Shown one piece after another: positions 1 to 7,841 of a DNA stretch of 38,983 bases. The stretch is from NCBI GenBank assembly GCA_023387815.1, contig JAEWHK010000041.1:1-38983 (forward strand). Direction: 5' to 3'. Each line of letters begins with the position of its first letter. Within the stretch, counting starts at the first letter, position 1. Under the pieces are notes generated by a model that had not been told where the DNA came from, ran no database searches, and saw only the letters and a list, made by a program, of their open reading frames with translations. Position numbers and translations under genes: made by a program. The stretch comes from Pseudomonadota bacterium. GTDB taxonomy: Bacteria > Pseudomonadota > Gammaproteobacteria > Burkholderiales > Burkholderiaceae_B.

Positions 1-84
1 GTAGTCAGACATAAGAATGCGGTTGGTTCTTGTGCGGCCTCTGTGAAACAGGAACCCACCGAAGCACTTGCCCTCACCGGTTAA
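1..84 (+). CDS. tnpB: TnpB C-terminus (IS200/IS605 family), partial
   Basis: Frame 1 from the first base reads 27 codons to a TAA at 82-84. The peptide contains CAASVKQEPTEALALTG, the kind of variable Ser/Lys/Gln/Glu tail found after the RuvC domain in TnpB proteins of IS605-type elements. Only this tail lies in the window, so catalytic residues cannot be checked. TnpB is an RNA-guided endonuclease (omega-RNA plus protein) that helps retain the element at its donor site. Identification rests mainly on the typical right-end hairpin that follows at once. Confidence 0.72.
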   Translation, partial: VVRHKNAVGSCAASVKQEPTEALALTG

Positions 85-126
85 GGCAGTAGGAATCCCC
101 TTCCTTTAGGGAGGGGAGGATGTCAA
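1..126 (+). mobile_element. Right end of an IS200/IS605-family insertion sequence
   Basis: After the tnpB stop comes GGAATCCCCTTCC, TTTAG, GGAGGGGAGGATGTCAA, the classic imperfect subterminal hairpin of IS605-group right ends. The stem pairs 97-101 with 112-116 and 103-104 with 110-111, with T102 bulged. The element most likely ends at TCAA (123-126), the same right cleavage tetranucleotide as IS608. These elements have no terminal inverted repeats and make no target duplication. The left end lies outside the window. The boundary falls one base beyond the stop codon of the neighbouring kinase gene. Confidence 0.8.
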
Positions 127-127
127 G

Positions 128-1699
128 TCACAAATTTGCCACGGACGGCGGATTGCGCGCCTCAGCCAGGGTGTGCATGGTCTCCCGCAGGGCAGGATAC
201 AGGTCCTCATAAACGCCGAATAATGTCTGATAGGCCTTGTGTGCGTCTGCGTTGGGCGTTGCCCGGCAGACGACATGCGTCCACCCCTGGTCGGCCTGCG
301 CTTCACTGACCAGACCCAGTCCGACCGCGCCCAGCAGCGCCGCCCCCATGGCAGCCTCGACCGCCTCTTCAATGGTGTAGACAGGATAGCCCGTCACATC
401 GGCGATGATCTGCATCCACAAGTCTGAATTGACGGCGCCACCAACCACCACCAGACGACTGTCCAGTTCCCGTCGGCGTTCTCCTACGGCCCGCATATTG
501 TGCCAGAGAGCATAGGCAATGCCCTCGATGACCGCACGATACAGGTGCGCCCGCGTATGTGTCAGGTTCAGTCCCACGAAGGTGCCGCTGGCACGGGCAT
601 CCCAGACAGGGCTGCGCTCACCCATCAGGTAGGGCAGAAATACCAGACCATTGGCGCCGGGTGGCAAGGGTGTCGCCCGCGATTCCAGCAGCGAAAAGAC
701 CGAGATACCCTGTGCTTTGGCTTCGGCCTGTTCAGCCTGGCAGAACTGCTGCACAAACCAGGTGACGGCTCCGCCCGCTGTGGCCGCGCCGCCAAACACA
801 TAGCGTTGCGCACGACCTTTGTACACATAGGGCATGCAGACCAGATCACGACTGCTTTCGGCATCGGACTGAAGATAGCCCCAGCACATGCTGGTGCCCA
901 GCATGGCAACATGATCACCCGGCTTGCGCACACCGCCCGCAAAGGTCGCGATGGCCGCATCAATGCCGCCCAGCACGATGGGAATGCCCTTTTCCAGCCC
1001 CAGTAACGCAGCCTTGTCCTGCATCACGATTCCTACGACGTCGGTACTTTCTATCAGTGTCGCAGGCATTTTTTCCGGATCCAGTCCGACCATTTCCATG
1101 GCTTCGGCGGACCAGTCGTGGCGCTGCATATCGTAGACACCACCAATATTGCCCGCCGAACTGTGATCCACGGCCAGCTCACCGGTCAGAAAATGGGCAA
1201 TCCAGCTATTGGGCGGAAGAAACCAGCGTGTTTTCGCCCATACCTCAGGCTCATTATTCCTGAGCCAGAGCATTTTGGTGAAGCCATAATAGCTGTCCAC
1301 GCCATTTCCCGTGATCGCCAGCAGCTTTTCCATATCCACGTTACGCAAAAGCGCATCGGTTTCCGCGGTTGCACGCCTGTCCATCCAGATCAGGCAGGGA
1401 TACAGGGGCTGGCAGTCAGCATCTACCGGAATGCCGGCGCCCCCATACAGGCTGCTGATGCACAATCCGGCGATCTGTTCTTCGCCGATTCCCTTTTCCC
1501 GAGCCTGGGCGACGCATTCGCGCACGCTTTGCAGGAAAGCATCCAGCCAGACTTGCGCGTCCTGTTCGGCCCATAAGGGACGCGGCGTGTCCGGGTGATA
1601 GGCCACACTGGCCTGAGCCAGCACGCTGCCATCAACCCCGGCAATCAGTGCCTTGGTACTTTGCGTACCGATGTCTACACCAATAATATATTTTTCCAT
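128..1699 (-). CDS. FGGY-family carbohydrate kinase (xylulokinase-like)
   Basis: A 523-residue cytoplasmic sugar kinase that would phosphorylate a sugar or polyol with ATP. The N-terminal phosphate-1 motif VDIGTQSTKALIAG is at about residues 8-21. The segment GGIDAAIATFAGG carries the likely catalytic Asp247, and the C-terminal GGAVNSDLWMQIIADV matches the FGGY adenosine-binding region. Length is normal for the family. Start is the ATG at 1697-1699 with a weak ribosome site. It is transcribed divergently from deoC and shares the DeoR-type operator region. The 2-deoxyribose pathway does not need it, so the true substrate (perhaps a pentulose) is open. The IS605 end sits directly behind its stop codon, which may have removed the native terminator. 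Confidence 0.85.
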   Translation of the reverse strand: MEKYIIGVDIGTQSTKALIAGVDGSVLAQASVAYHPDTPRPLWAEQDAQVWLDAFLQSVRECVAQAREKGIGEEQIAGLCISSLYGGAGIPVDADCQPLYPCLIWMDRRATAETDALLRNVDMEKLLAITGNGVDSYYGFTKMLWLRNNEPEVWAKTRWFLPPNSWIAHFLTGELAVDHSSAGNIGGVYDMQRHDWSAEAMEMVGLDPEKMPATLIESTDVVGIVMQDKAALLGLEKGIPIVLGGIDAAIATFAGGVRKPGDHVAMLGTSMCWGYLQSDAESSRDLVCMPYVYKGRAQRYVFGGAATAGGAVTWFVQQFCQAEQAEAKAQGISVFSLLESRATPLPPGANGLVFLPYLMGERSPVWDARASGTFVGLNLTHTRAHLYRAVIEGIAYALWHNMRAVGERRRELDSRLVVVGGAVNSDLWMQIIADVTGYPVYTIEEAVEAAMGAALLGAVGLGLVSEAQADQGWTHVVCRATPNADAHKAYQTLFGVYEDLYPALRETMHTLAEARNPPSVANL

Positions 1700-1797
1700 G
1701 ATCTCAATTGCAAAAGCGATTCCAGCCGCGGCTTGCGCCCATCATCGATGTCGTCATTATTGCCGCAGGCGCTGCCGGAGCGCCGAAAAAAATTCAC

Positions 1798-1827
1798 TTG
1801 TTATGAAATTAACATTATTGTTAGAAT
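1798..1827 (+). promoter_or_regulatory. Predicted sigma-70 promoter of the deo operon
   Basis: TTGTTA (1798-1803) and TAGAAT (1822-1827) are separated by 18 bp and resemble -35 and -10 boxes. Transcription would start near 1834, about 43 bp before the deoC start. The -10 lies inside the DeoR-like operator, so repressor binding would block RNA polymerase. Confidence 0.55.
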
Positions 1828-1834
1828 GTTAACA
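1809..1834. promoter_or_regulatory. DeoR-type operator
   Basis: TGTTAGAATGTTAACA (1819-1834) matches the E. coli DeoR operator TGTTAGAATTCTAACA at 14 of 16 positions. A further half-site, TTAACA (1809-1814), lies upstream and forms a second imperfect palindrome with TGTTAG (1819-1824). The site lies between the divergent FGGY kinase and deoC, and the regulator at 11581-12285 resembles E. coli DeoR. Repression relieved by deoxyribose-5-phosphate is inferred. Confidence 0.65.
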
Positions 1835-1876
1835 TTACCATCATAACGATGCCCTAACACAGCAGGAGACATTCTC

Positions 1877-2869
1877 TTGAGTCCCCAAAACAAACCCGCT
1901 GCTGCGGCAGGCGAGCGGTCCCCGGTTGCACGCAACGAAATTATGCCACTGGATCTGGCCCTGGTTGAAAGCCAGCGGGCCAATCTGAGCGCCATTGAGC
2001 GTCGGATCGCTTCACTGCCCGGTCGCCGGACCGTCAAGAAGGAAGCCCAGGCCGCCTGGCTGCTCAAGGCTGTCAGCTGCATTGATCTCACAACACTCAA
2101 CGGCGATGATACACCGGAGCGGGTGCGCCGTCTGTGCGCCAAGGCGGCTCAGCCTGTCCGCCAGGATTTGCTTGATGCCCTGGGCTTTTCGCTGCCACTG
2201 ACTACCGGGGCGGTCTGCGTCTATCATCGTTACGTGGCAACGGCTGTGCACGCCCTGGCAAATACACATATCCCCGTGGCCGCCGTGTCCACGGGTTTTC
2301 CGGCAGGTCTGTCACCGCATGAACTGAAGCTGCAGGAAATTGCCGCCTCGGTTGCGGCAGGCGCCAGCGAGATTGATATTGTGATTACCCGGGAGCATGT
2401 GCTCACAGGTAACTGGCAGGCCCTGTATCAGGAAATGTGCGAGTACCGTCAGGCCTGCGGCGATGCCCACGTCAAAGCCATTCTGGCAACCGGAGACATC
2501 AAAACCCTGCGCAATGTGGCCCGCGCCTCTATGGTCTGCATGATGGCCGGTGCCGATTTCATCAAAACCTCAACGGGCAAGGAAGGGGTCAACGCCACGC
2601 TGCCGGTATCACTGGTTATGCTGCGCGCCATTCGCGCCTTCCATGAACTGACCGGCTTTCAGGTGGGTTACAAACCGGCGGGCGGAGTTTCCACAGCCAA
2701 GGACGCAATCAATTACCTGATTCTGGTCAATGAAGAGCTTGGCCGTGGCTGGCTTGAGCCCGATCTGTTCCGCTTTGGTGCTTCCAGCCTGCTGGCCGAT
2801 ATTGAGCGCCAGCTTGAACACTTCGTGACCGGCCGCTATTCGGCCACCAACCGCCATCCAATGGGCTAA
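1877..2869 (+). CDS. deoC: Deoxyribose-phosphate aldolase, eukaryote-like long form
   Basis: Cleaves 2-deoxy-D-ribose-5-phosphate to acetaldehyde and glyceraldehyde-3-phosphate in the cytoplasm. The 330-residue protein is longer than the E. coli enzyme (about 259). It carries segments I recall from human DERA, such as RRTVKKEAQAAWLLKAV, FIKTSTGKEGVNAT and the C-terminal ADIERQLEHFVTGRYSA. Expected catalytic residues are Asp167 (EIDIVI), Schiff-base Lys230 (DFIKTSTGK) and Lys266 (YKPAGG). The TTG start at 1877 is chosen because AGGAG lies 8 bp upstream at 1864-1868; a downstream ATG exists but lacks such a site. First gene of the operon, 4 bp ahead of the aldehyde dehydrogenase that would remove its acetaldehyde product. 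Confidence 0.93.
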   Translation: MSPQNKPAAAAGERSPVARNEIMPLDLALVESQRANLSAIERRIASLPGRRTVKKEAQAAWLLKAVSCIDLTTLNGDDTPERVRRLCAKAAQPVRQDLLDALGFSLPLTTGAVCVYHRYVATAVHALANTHIPVAAVSTGFPAGLSPHELKLQEIAASVAAGASEIDIVITREHVLTGNWQALYQEMCEYRQACGDAHVKAILATGDIKTLRNVARASMVCMMAGADFIKTSTGKEGVNATLPVSLVMLRAIRAFHELTGFQVGYKPAGGVSTAKDAINYLILVNEELGRGWLEPDLFRFGASSLLADIERQLEHFVTGRYSATNRHPMG

Positions 2870-2873
2870 CGCC

Positions 2874-5306
2874 ATGAACGTCACCGATTACTTTACGACC
2901 ATGCAATACGGTACCGCCCCCGAAAGCGACAGCGCCGCCCGTGAGTGGCTGGCCTCGCATGACTCCCGCTTCTCTCATTTCATCGCGGGGCAGTTTACCC
3001 GCCCCGGCGGTACCACCTTCGAGACGCTGGAGCCCGCGACAGGCAAGGTGCTTGCCACGCTTGCCCAGGCCGACAAAAGCGATGTGGATGCCGCCGTCAA
3101 GGCCGCCCGCAAGGCCCAGAAGGAATGGCAGAACATGGGCGGTCACGCGCGGGCCCGCCATCTGTACAGCCTGGCCCGCATGCTGCAAAAGCACAGCCGG
3201 CTATTTGCCGTGCTCGAATCCCTGGATAACGGCAAGCCCATACGCGAGTCTCGGGATCTGGATGTGCCCCTGGCTGCCCGTCATTTCCTCTATCACGCTG
3301 GCCTGGCCCAGTTGCAGGATACGGAAATGACCCAATGGCAGCCCTACGGTGTGGTGGGTCAGATTATCCCCTGGAATTTTCCCCTGCTGATGCTGGCATG
3401 GAAGGTCGCACCCGCACTGGCCAGCGGCAATACCGTGGTGCTCAAACCCGCCGAATTCACCTCTCTGACTGCCCTGCTGTTTGCAGAACTGGCCGCCAGA
3501 ACCCTGCCCGCCGGCGTGCTCAACGTTGTGACCGGCGACGGTTCCGTGGGCGAATATCTGGTCGACCATGCCGGTGTGGATAAAATTGCCTTCACCGGCT
3601 CTACCGAAGTGGGTCGCCTGATCCGCCGTCAGACTGCCGGTTCGGGCAAGGGCCTGACACTGGAACTCGGCGGTAAATCGCCGTTCATTATTTTCGATGA
3701 TGCCGATATCGATAGCGCCATTGAAGGCATTGTGGACGCCATCTGGTTCAATCAGGGGCAGGTGTGCTGCGCCGGCTCACGGCTGCTGGTGCAGGAGAGT
3801 GTTGCCCCGCGCGTGCATGCCCGACTGCGCGAGCGCATGAAAACGCTGCGTGTAGGCCCATCGCTGGACAAGAACATTGATATGTCCGCGATTATCGATG
3901 AGTCTCAGCTCAAACGCATCCGCAAGCTGGTCAGCGAAGGTGTCAGTCAGGGCGGCGAGCTGTGGCAGGCCGATACTGAATTGCCTGCCAAAGGCGCCTA
4001 CTATCCGCCCACGCTGATTACCGGTGTACATCCGGCCTCTACGCTGGCGCAGGAAGAAATCTTTGGCCCGGTGCTGGTTTCCATGACCTTCCGCACACCA
4101 CAGGAAGCCGTGGAACTGGCCAATAACACACGCTACGGTCTGGCTGCGAGCCTGTGGAGCGAGAACATCAATCTGGCATTGGATATTGCACCGAAACTGC
4201 GCTGTGGCGTTGTCTGGGTTAATGCCAGCAATCTGTTCGACGCCGCGGTGGGTTTTGGCGGTGTTCGCGAATCCGGCTACGGTCGCGAAGGCGGGCTTGA
4301 GGGCATCTACGAATACCTCAAACCGGTTTCCTGGGCAAATGCGCCCGCCTACAAATCCGGGAAGGCAGTGAAATCTGCCAAGCCTGCCAAATCGCTGAAA
4401 GGCGCGGCAGGCAAGAGCACAGCCACGTTTGTGCCCGCAGCCGACAGCTTTGATCTGCCGGGAATTGACCGTACAGCCAAGCTTTATATTGGCGGCAAAC
4501 AGGTTCGCCCCGATGGCGGCGCGAGCCTGGTCGTGACCGACAGCGAAGGCCGGATTGCCGGTGAAGTAGCAGTAGGCAACCGCAAGGATATCCGCAACGC
4601 CGTCAGTGCGGCGCGCAAGGCGTCGGGCTGGCAGAACGCCACTACCTTCAACCGTTCGCAGGTGCTTTATTATCTGGCAGAAAACCTGTCTTACCGCGCC
4701 GAGGAACTGACGCGACGTCTGGTCAGCCTGACCGGCATGGGTAAAAAAGAGGCCGCGCGCGAATTTGAACTGGGGCTGGAACGCCTGTTTACCTTTGCCG
4801 CCTGGGCGGACAAACACGATGGTCGTGTGCATACGCCCCCGCTGCGTGGCGTGGCGCTGGCCGTCAACGAACCCATCGGCGTGATTGGCATCGTGTGCCC
4901 CGATGAATCGCCCTGGCTCTCCATGCTTTCCCTGATTGCCGCCGCCATGGCAATGGGCAATAGTCTTGTTGTGGTGCCGGGTAGCCGTGCCGCGCTGCTG
5001 GCGACCGATCTTTATCAGGTGCTGGAAACTTCTGATGTGCCTGCCGGCGTCGTCAACATTGTGACCGGCGACAGCCAGGAACTGGCCGCGGTGCTGGCCG
5101 ATCACGATGATGTGGACAGTGTCTGGGCATTTGGAACAGAAGCACTAATGCAGACCGTGCAGCAGCGTTCTGTCGGCAACCTTAAACGCACTTTTGGCAA
5201 TGAGGGCAAGGCGATCGACTGGCAACAGTGGACTGCCGCCGAAGCCCAGCTTCTGCTGCGTCATGCGACACAGGTCAAGAATATCTGGATTCCCTACGGC
5301 GACTGA
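2874..5306 (+). CDS. ALDH16-type two-domain aldehyde dehydrogenase
   Basis: An 810-residue protein with a complete N-terminal aldehyde dehydrogenase (about 30-490) and a second, partial ALDH-like domain (about 525-810). The linker is rich in Lys, Ala and Ser (about 495-520). The first domain has IIPWNFP, the FTGSTEVG cofactor loop, Glu264 in LELGGKSP and nucleophile Cys298 in NQGQVCCAGS. The second domain keeps parts of the NAD-binding fold but shows no GQxC segment, so it should be non-catalytic. This is the ALDH16 architecture, known from some bacteria and from human ALDH16A1. Placement straight after deoC suggests oxidation of acetaldehyde to acetate, which is an inference. The preceding gene ends 4 bp upstream. 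Confidence 0.88.
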   Translation: MNVTDYFTTMQYGTAPESDSAAREWLASHDSRFSHFIAGQFTRPGGTTFETLEPATGKVLATLAQADKSDVDAAVKAARKAQKEWQNMGGHARARHLYSLARMLQKHSRLFAVLESLDNGKPIRESRDLDVPLAARHFLYHAGLAQLQDTEMTQWQPYGVVGQIIPWNFPLLMLAWKVAPALASGNTVVLKPAEFTSLTALLFAELAARTLPAGVLNVVTGDGSVGEYLVDHAGVDKIAFTGSTEVGRLIRRQTAGSGKGLTLELGGKSPFIIFDDADIDSAIEGIVDAIWFNQGQVCCAGSRLLVQESVAPRVHARLRERMKTLRVGPSLDKNIDMSAIIDESQLKRIRKLVSEGVSQGGELWQADTELPAKGAYYPPTLITGVHPASTLAQEEIFGPVLVSMTFRTPQEAVELANNTRYGLAASLWSENINLALDIAPKLRCGVVWVNASNLFDAAVGFGGVRESGYGREGGLEGIYEYLKPVSWANAPAYKSGKAVKSAKPAKSLKGAAGKSTATFVPAADSFDLPGIDRTAKLYIGGKQVRPDGGASLVVTDSEGRIAGEVAVGNRKDIRNAVSAARKASGWQNATTFNRSQVLYYLAENLSYRAEELTRRLVSLTGMGKKEAAREFELGLERLFTFAAWADKHDGRVHTPPLRGVALAVNEPIGVIGIVCPDESPWLSMLSLIAAAMAMGNSLVVVPGSRAALLATDLYQVLETSDVPAGVVNIVTGDSQELAAVLADHDDVDSVWAFGTEALMQTVQQRSVGNLKRTFGNEGKAIDWQQWTAAEAQLLLRHATQVKNIWIPYGD

Positions 5307-5336
5307 TTATAATACCCGGCTGAACGAGGACAGCTT

Positions 5337-5792
5337 ATGCTCAAAAACATAGACCCGCTGCTGAATGCTGATGTACTGCATGCCCTGCGCTCCATGGGCC
5401 ACGGTGATGAACTGGTCATCAGCGACGCTCATTTCCCGTCCGACTCGATTGCCCGCCAGACCGCCATTGGCAAACTGTTGCGTATTGACGCCAGTGCCGA
5501 TCAGGTCGCACGCGCCATTCTCTCGGTGATGGAACTGGACAGTTTCGTACCGGATCCGGCCCTGCGCATGGAAGTGGTGGATCAGCCCGATCATATCCCT
5601 GAAGTTCAGCAGGACGTGCAGGCGCTATTGCCGGACGGCATGCAGCTGGCACCCATTGAGCGCCACGCCTTCTACGAGCGGGCGCGCCAGGCCTATTGCG
5701 TTGTTGTCACCGCCGATACCCGCAGCTACGGGTGTTTCATCCTGAAAAAAGGCGTGCTCAATCCTACCCAGACCAACCGCCAGTCTTCCTGA
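5337..5792 (+). CDS. FucU/RbsD-family sugar mutarotase
   Basis: A 151-residue cytoplasmic protein of the RbsD/FucU family, which interconverts pyranose or anomeric forms of free sugars before phosphorylation. MLKNIDPLLNADVLHALRS, MGHGDELVISDAHFP and the C-terminal FYERARQAYCVVVTAD are close to E. coli FucU (L-fucose mutarotase) and less like RbsD. The conserved His of GHGDE and of DAHFP and the Tyr of FYERA are present. Length is slightly above the 140 residues of E. coli FucU because of a short C-terminal tail. Preceded by GAGGA about 7 bp before ATG. In this operon it probably acts on 2-deoxyribose. Confidence 0.88.
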   Translation: MLKNIDPLLNADVLHALRSMGHGDELVISDAHFPSDSIARQTAIGKLLRIDASADQVARAILSVMELDSFVPDPALRMEVVDQPDHIPEVQQDVQALLPDGMQLAPIERHAFYERARQAYCVVVTADTRSYGCFILKKGVLNPTQTNRQSS

Positions 5793-5813
5793 CGCTTCCC
5801 TATTGTGCCGATA

Positions 5814-6761
5814 ATGAGCCAAACCCGTCCACGTATTGTTATTGTCGGCATTTATGTTGCCGATCTGTTGTTCAAGGCGCCACGCATGCCGGTCATTGGT
5901 GAAACCCTGCTGGGCAGTCACTTTGCCATGGGTCCTGGCGGTAAAGGATCCAATCAGGCCGTTGCGGCGGCCAGAGCTGGCGCAGAGGTGTATTTCTGCA
6001 CACGACTGGGCAATGATGCCTTCGCGGCTAATGCCCATCAGACCTGGCAGGAGGCCGGTGTTGTTTCCCGCGCCACGCTGCACGATGATCTGACTACCGG
6101 CGCCGCCCATATCTTTGTTGAAGACGAGACCGGCCGCAACGCCATTATCGTTTATGCCGGTGCGGCCGCGCATATGGTGCCAGCCGACCTGGACGCCATC
6201 GAAGAGGACATCGCTGCCTCACAAATCTTCGTCACGCAACTGGAGCAACCGCTGGAGGTGGCGCTGCATGGCCTGCGCCTTGCCCGAAAACACGGTGTGA
6301 CAACCATTTTCAACCCAGCGCCGGCGCCGGCCACGCCCCTGCCCGACGAGATTTTTCCGCTTTGTGACTGGATCACGCCCAACGAAACCGAAGCCGGCAT
6401 GCTGACCGACCTGTCCGTGACCAGCGTTGACGAAGCGCGCGCGGCAGCAACTAAACTGCTGGCCAAAGGCGTCAAAAATGTTGTGATTACCCTGGGCGAG
6501 AACGGTTCGCTTCTGCATACTGCAGAAAAAAGCGTACATATTCCGCCTTATTGCGCCGGCAAGTGCATCGACACCGCCGGTGCTGGCGACGGCTTTACCG
6601 CAGGCCTTGCCACGGCACTGGCCGAAGGTCAGGAACCGGAAGCTGCCCTGCGTTTTGCCTCTGCCCTGGCCGGCATTTCCGTGACCCGTAGCGGAACCGC
6701 GGCCTCCATGCCCGAGCGCGCCCAGATCGACGCGCTGCTTCTTACCGGAACCCAGTCATGA
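5814..6761 (+). CDS. deoK: Ribokinase-family sugar kinase, probable deoxyribokinase
   Basis: A PfkB/ribokinase-fold kinase of about 315 residues predicted to make deoxyribose-5-phosphate for DeoC. It has the family motif GPGGKGSNQAVAAARAGA near residues 40-57 and the ATP/catalytic motif DTAGAGDGFTAGLA with the catalytic Asp near 259. TPNETEAGML is also typical of ribokinases. The ATG at 5814 is chosen; an in-frame GTG at 5805 would add three residues, and neither has a clear ribosome site. The stop overlaps the start of the next permease (ATGA), so translation is probably coupled. Ribose specificity cannot be excluded from sequence, but neighbouring deoC and deoR favour deoxyribose. Confidence 0.8.
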   Translation: MSQTRPRIVIVGIYVADLLFKAPRMPVIGETLLGSHFAMGPGGKGSNQAVAAARAGAEVYFCTRLGNDAFAANAHQTWQEAGVVSRATLHDDLTTGAAHIFVEDETGRNAIIVYAGAAAHMVPADLDAIEEDIAASQIFVTQLEQPLEVALHGLRLARKHGVTTIFNPAPAPATPLPDEIFPLCDWITPNETEAGMLTDLSVTSVDEARAAATKLLAKGVKNVVITLGENGSLLHTAEKSVHIPPYCAGKCIDTAGAGDGFTAGLATALAEGQEPEAALRFASALAGISVTRSGTAASMPERAQIDALLLTGTQS

Positions 6762-7759
6762 GCAATCCCTTTACCGACAGGCAACTCACATTTCTGCTGG
6801 CCATCAATATCGTGATTGTGATTGCAGGATACTTCCTGTCTTCGGGCGGTGATTTTGTCAGCGTCTTCAATCTGCAGTCCATGGCCATGCAACTGCCGCA
6901 AATGGGTCTGCTGGCCATGGCCATGATGATGTCCATGATCTCGGGCAACGGCGGGATTGACCTGTCGGGCATTGCGCTGGCCAACCTGGCCGGTGTGATC
7001 GGCGCCCTGCTGCTGCCACAATGGATCGATGCCGAAGCCGCACCGTGGCTGTTCACCTTTGCCTTCGTGGCACTCATGCTGTGTGTCGGACTGCTGGGTG
7101 GCCTGCTCAATGGCATTATTATTGCGCGCTTTAACCTGACACCCATTCTGACGACGCTGGGTACGCAACTGATCTTTACCGGCATTGCCACCGTGCTGTC
7201 CAACGGTTCTTCCGTAAATCTTCCCTACATTGAGCCCCTGTCTGCCATCGGCAACGACAATTTTCTGGGCATCCCTATTGCCTTCTATATTTTTGTGGCG
7301 GTTGTGCTGTTCCTGGGCTGGCTGCTGAAACGCAGACCTTTCGGCCTGCGCCTGTATATGCTGGGCACCAATCCCAAGGCGGCCTATTACGCTGGGATCC
7401 CACGTCAGACCATGCTGATCTGCACCTATACGATGTGCGGTGTGCTGGCTGCCTGCTCGGGTCTGATCTCTGCCAGTCAGGCGGCCAGTGCCAGTGCCAA
7501 GTACGGTGACTCCTATCTGCTGATTGCCATCCTGATTGCCGTGATGGGCGGGGTCAATCCTGCCGGTGGCTATGGTCGCGTCATCTGCGTCTTTTTTGCC
7601 GCTACGGCGCTGCAGCTGCTGGCCAGCATGTTCAATCTGATCGGCGTATCCGAATTCGCCGGCAATTGCATCTGGGGTCTGTTGTTGCTGTTTTTCCTGG
7701 CCTATTCGCGGCAGGAACTCAAGCTCAGAGTCAAACGGCGTCAGGCAGCCAAAGCCTGA
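6758..7759 (+). CDS. Sugar ABC transporter permease (RbsC-like), first copy
   Basis: A 333-residue inner-membrane permease of the branched-chain/sugar type (BPD_transp_2). Hydrophobic segments recur throughout, and the family signature region AVMGGVNPAGGYGR lies near residue 265. The N-terminus is hydrophobic (LTFLLAINIVIVIAGYFL) and the C-terminus basic. It overlaps the kinase stop by 4 bp. With the second permease at 10506 it should form a heterodimeric channel. The substrate is inferred from the surrounding deo genes. Confidence 0.88.
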   Translation: MSNPFTDRQLTFLLAINIVIVIAGYFLSSGGDFVSVFNLQSMAMQLPQMGLLAMAMMMSMISGNGGIDLSGIALANLAGVIGALLLPQWIDAEAAPWLFTFAFVALMLCVGLLGGLLNGIIIARFNLTPILTTLGTQLIFTGIATVLSNGSSVNLPYIEPLSAIGNDNFLGIPIAFYIFVAVVLFLGWLLKRRPFGLRLYMLGTNPKAAYYAGIPRQTMLICTYTMCGVLAACSGLISASQAASASAKYGDSYLLIAILIAVMGGVNPAGGYGRVICVFFAATALQLLASMFNLIGVSEFAGNCIWGLLLLFFLAYSRQELKLRVKRRQAAKA

Positions 7760-7841
7760 GGCATCAAACAGGTATATGATTGATCTGCACCGCCCCATCC
7801 GGTTCCGATCACTGTCCGTTGATGGGATTTTGGAGACACGC

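Noticed and set aside
1769..1790. Hairpin GGCGCT/AGCGCC with an adjoining A-run upstream of deoC
   Set aside because: On the minus strand the T-run precedes the stem, and on the plus strand the tail is A-rich, so it cannot be an intrinsic terminator; it lies upstream of both genes.
3777..5105. Minus-strand 442-codon open frame inside the ALDH16 gene
   Set aside because: Antisense shadow of a clear aldehyde dehydrogenase, rich in His, Gln, Gly and Arg, with no family match.
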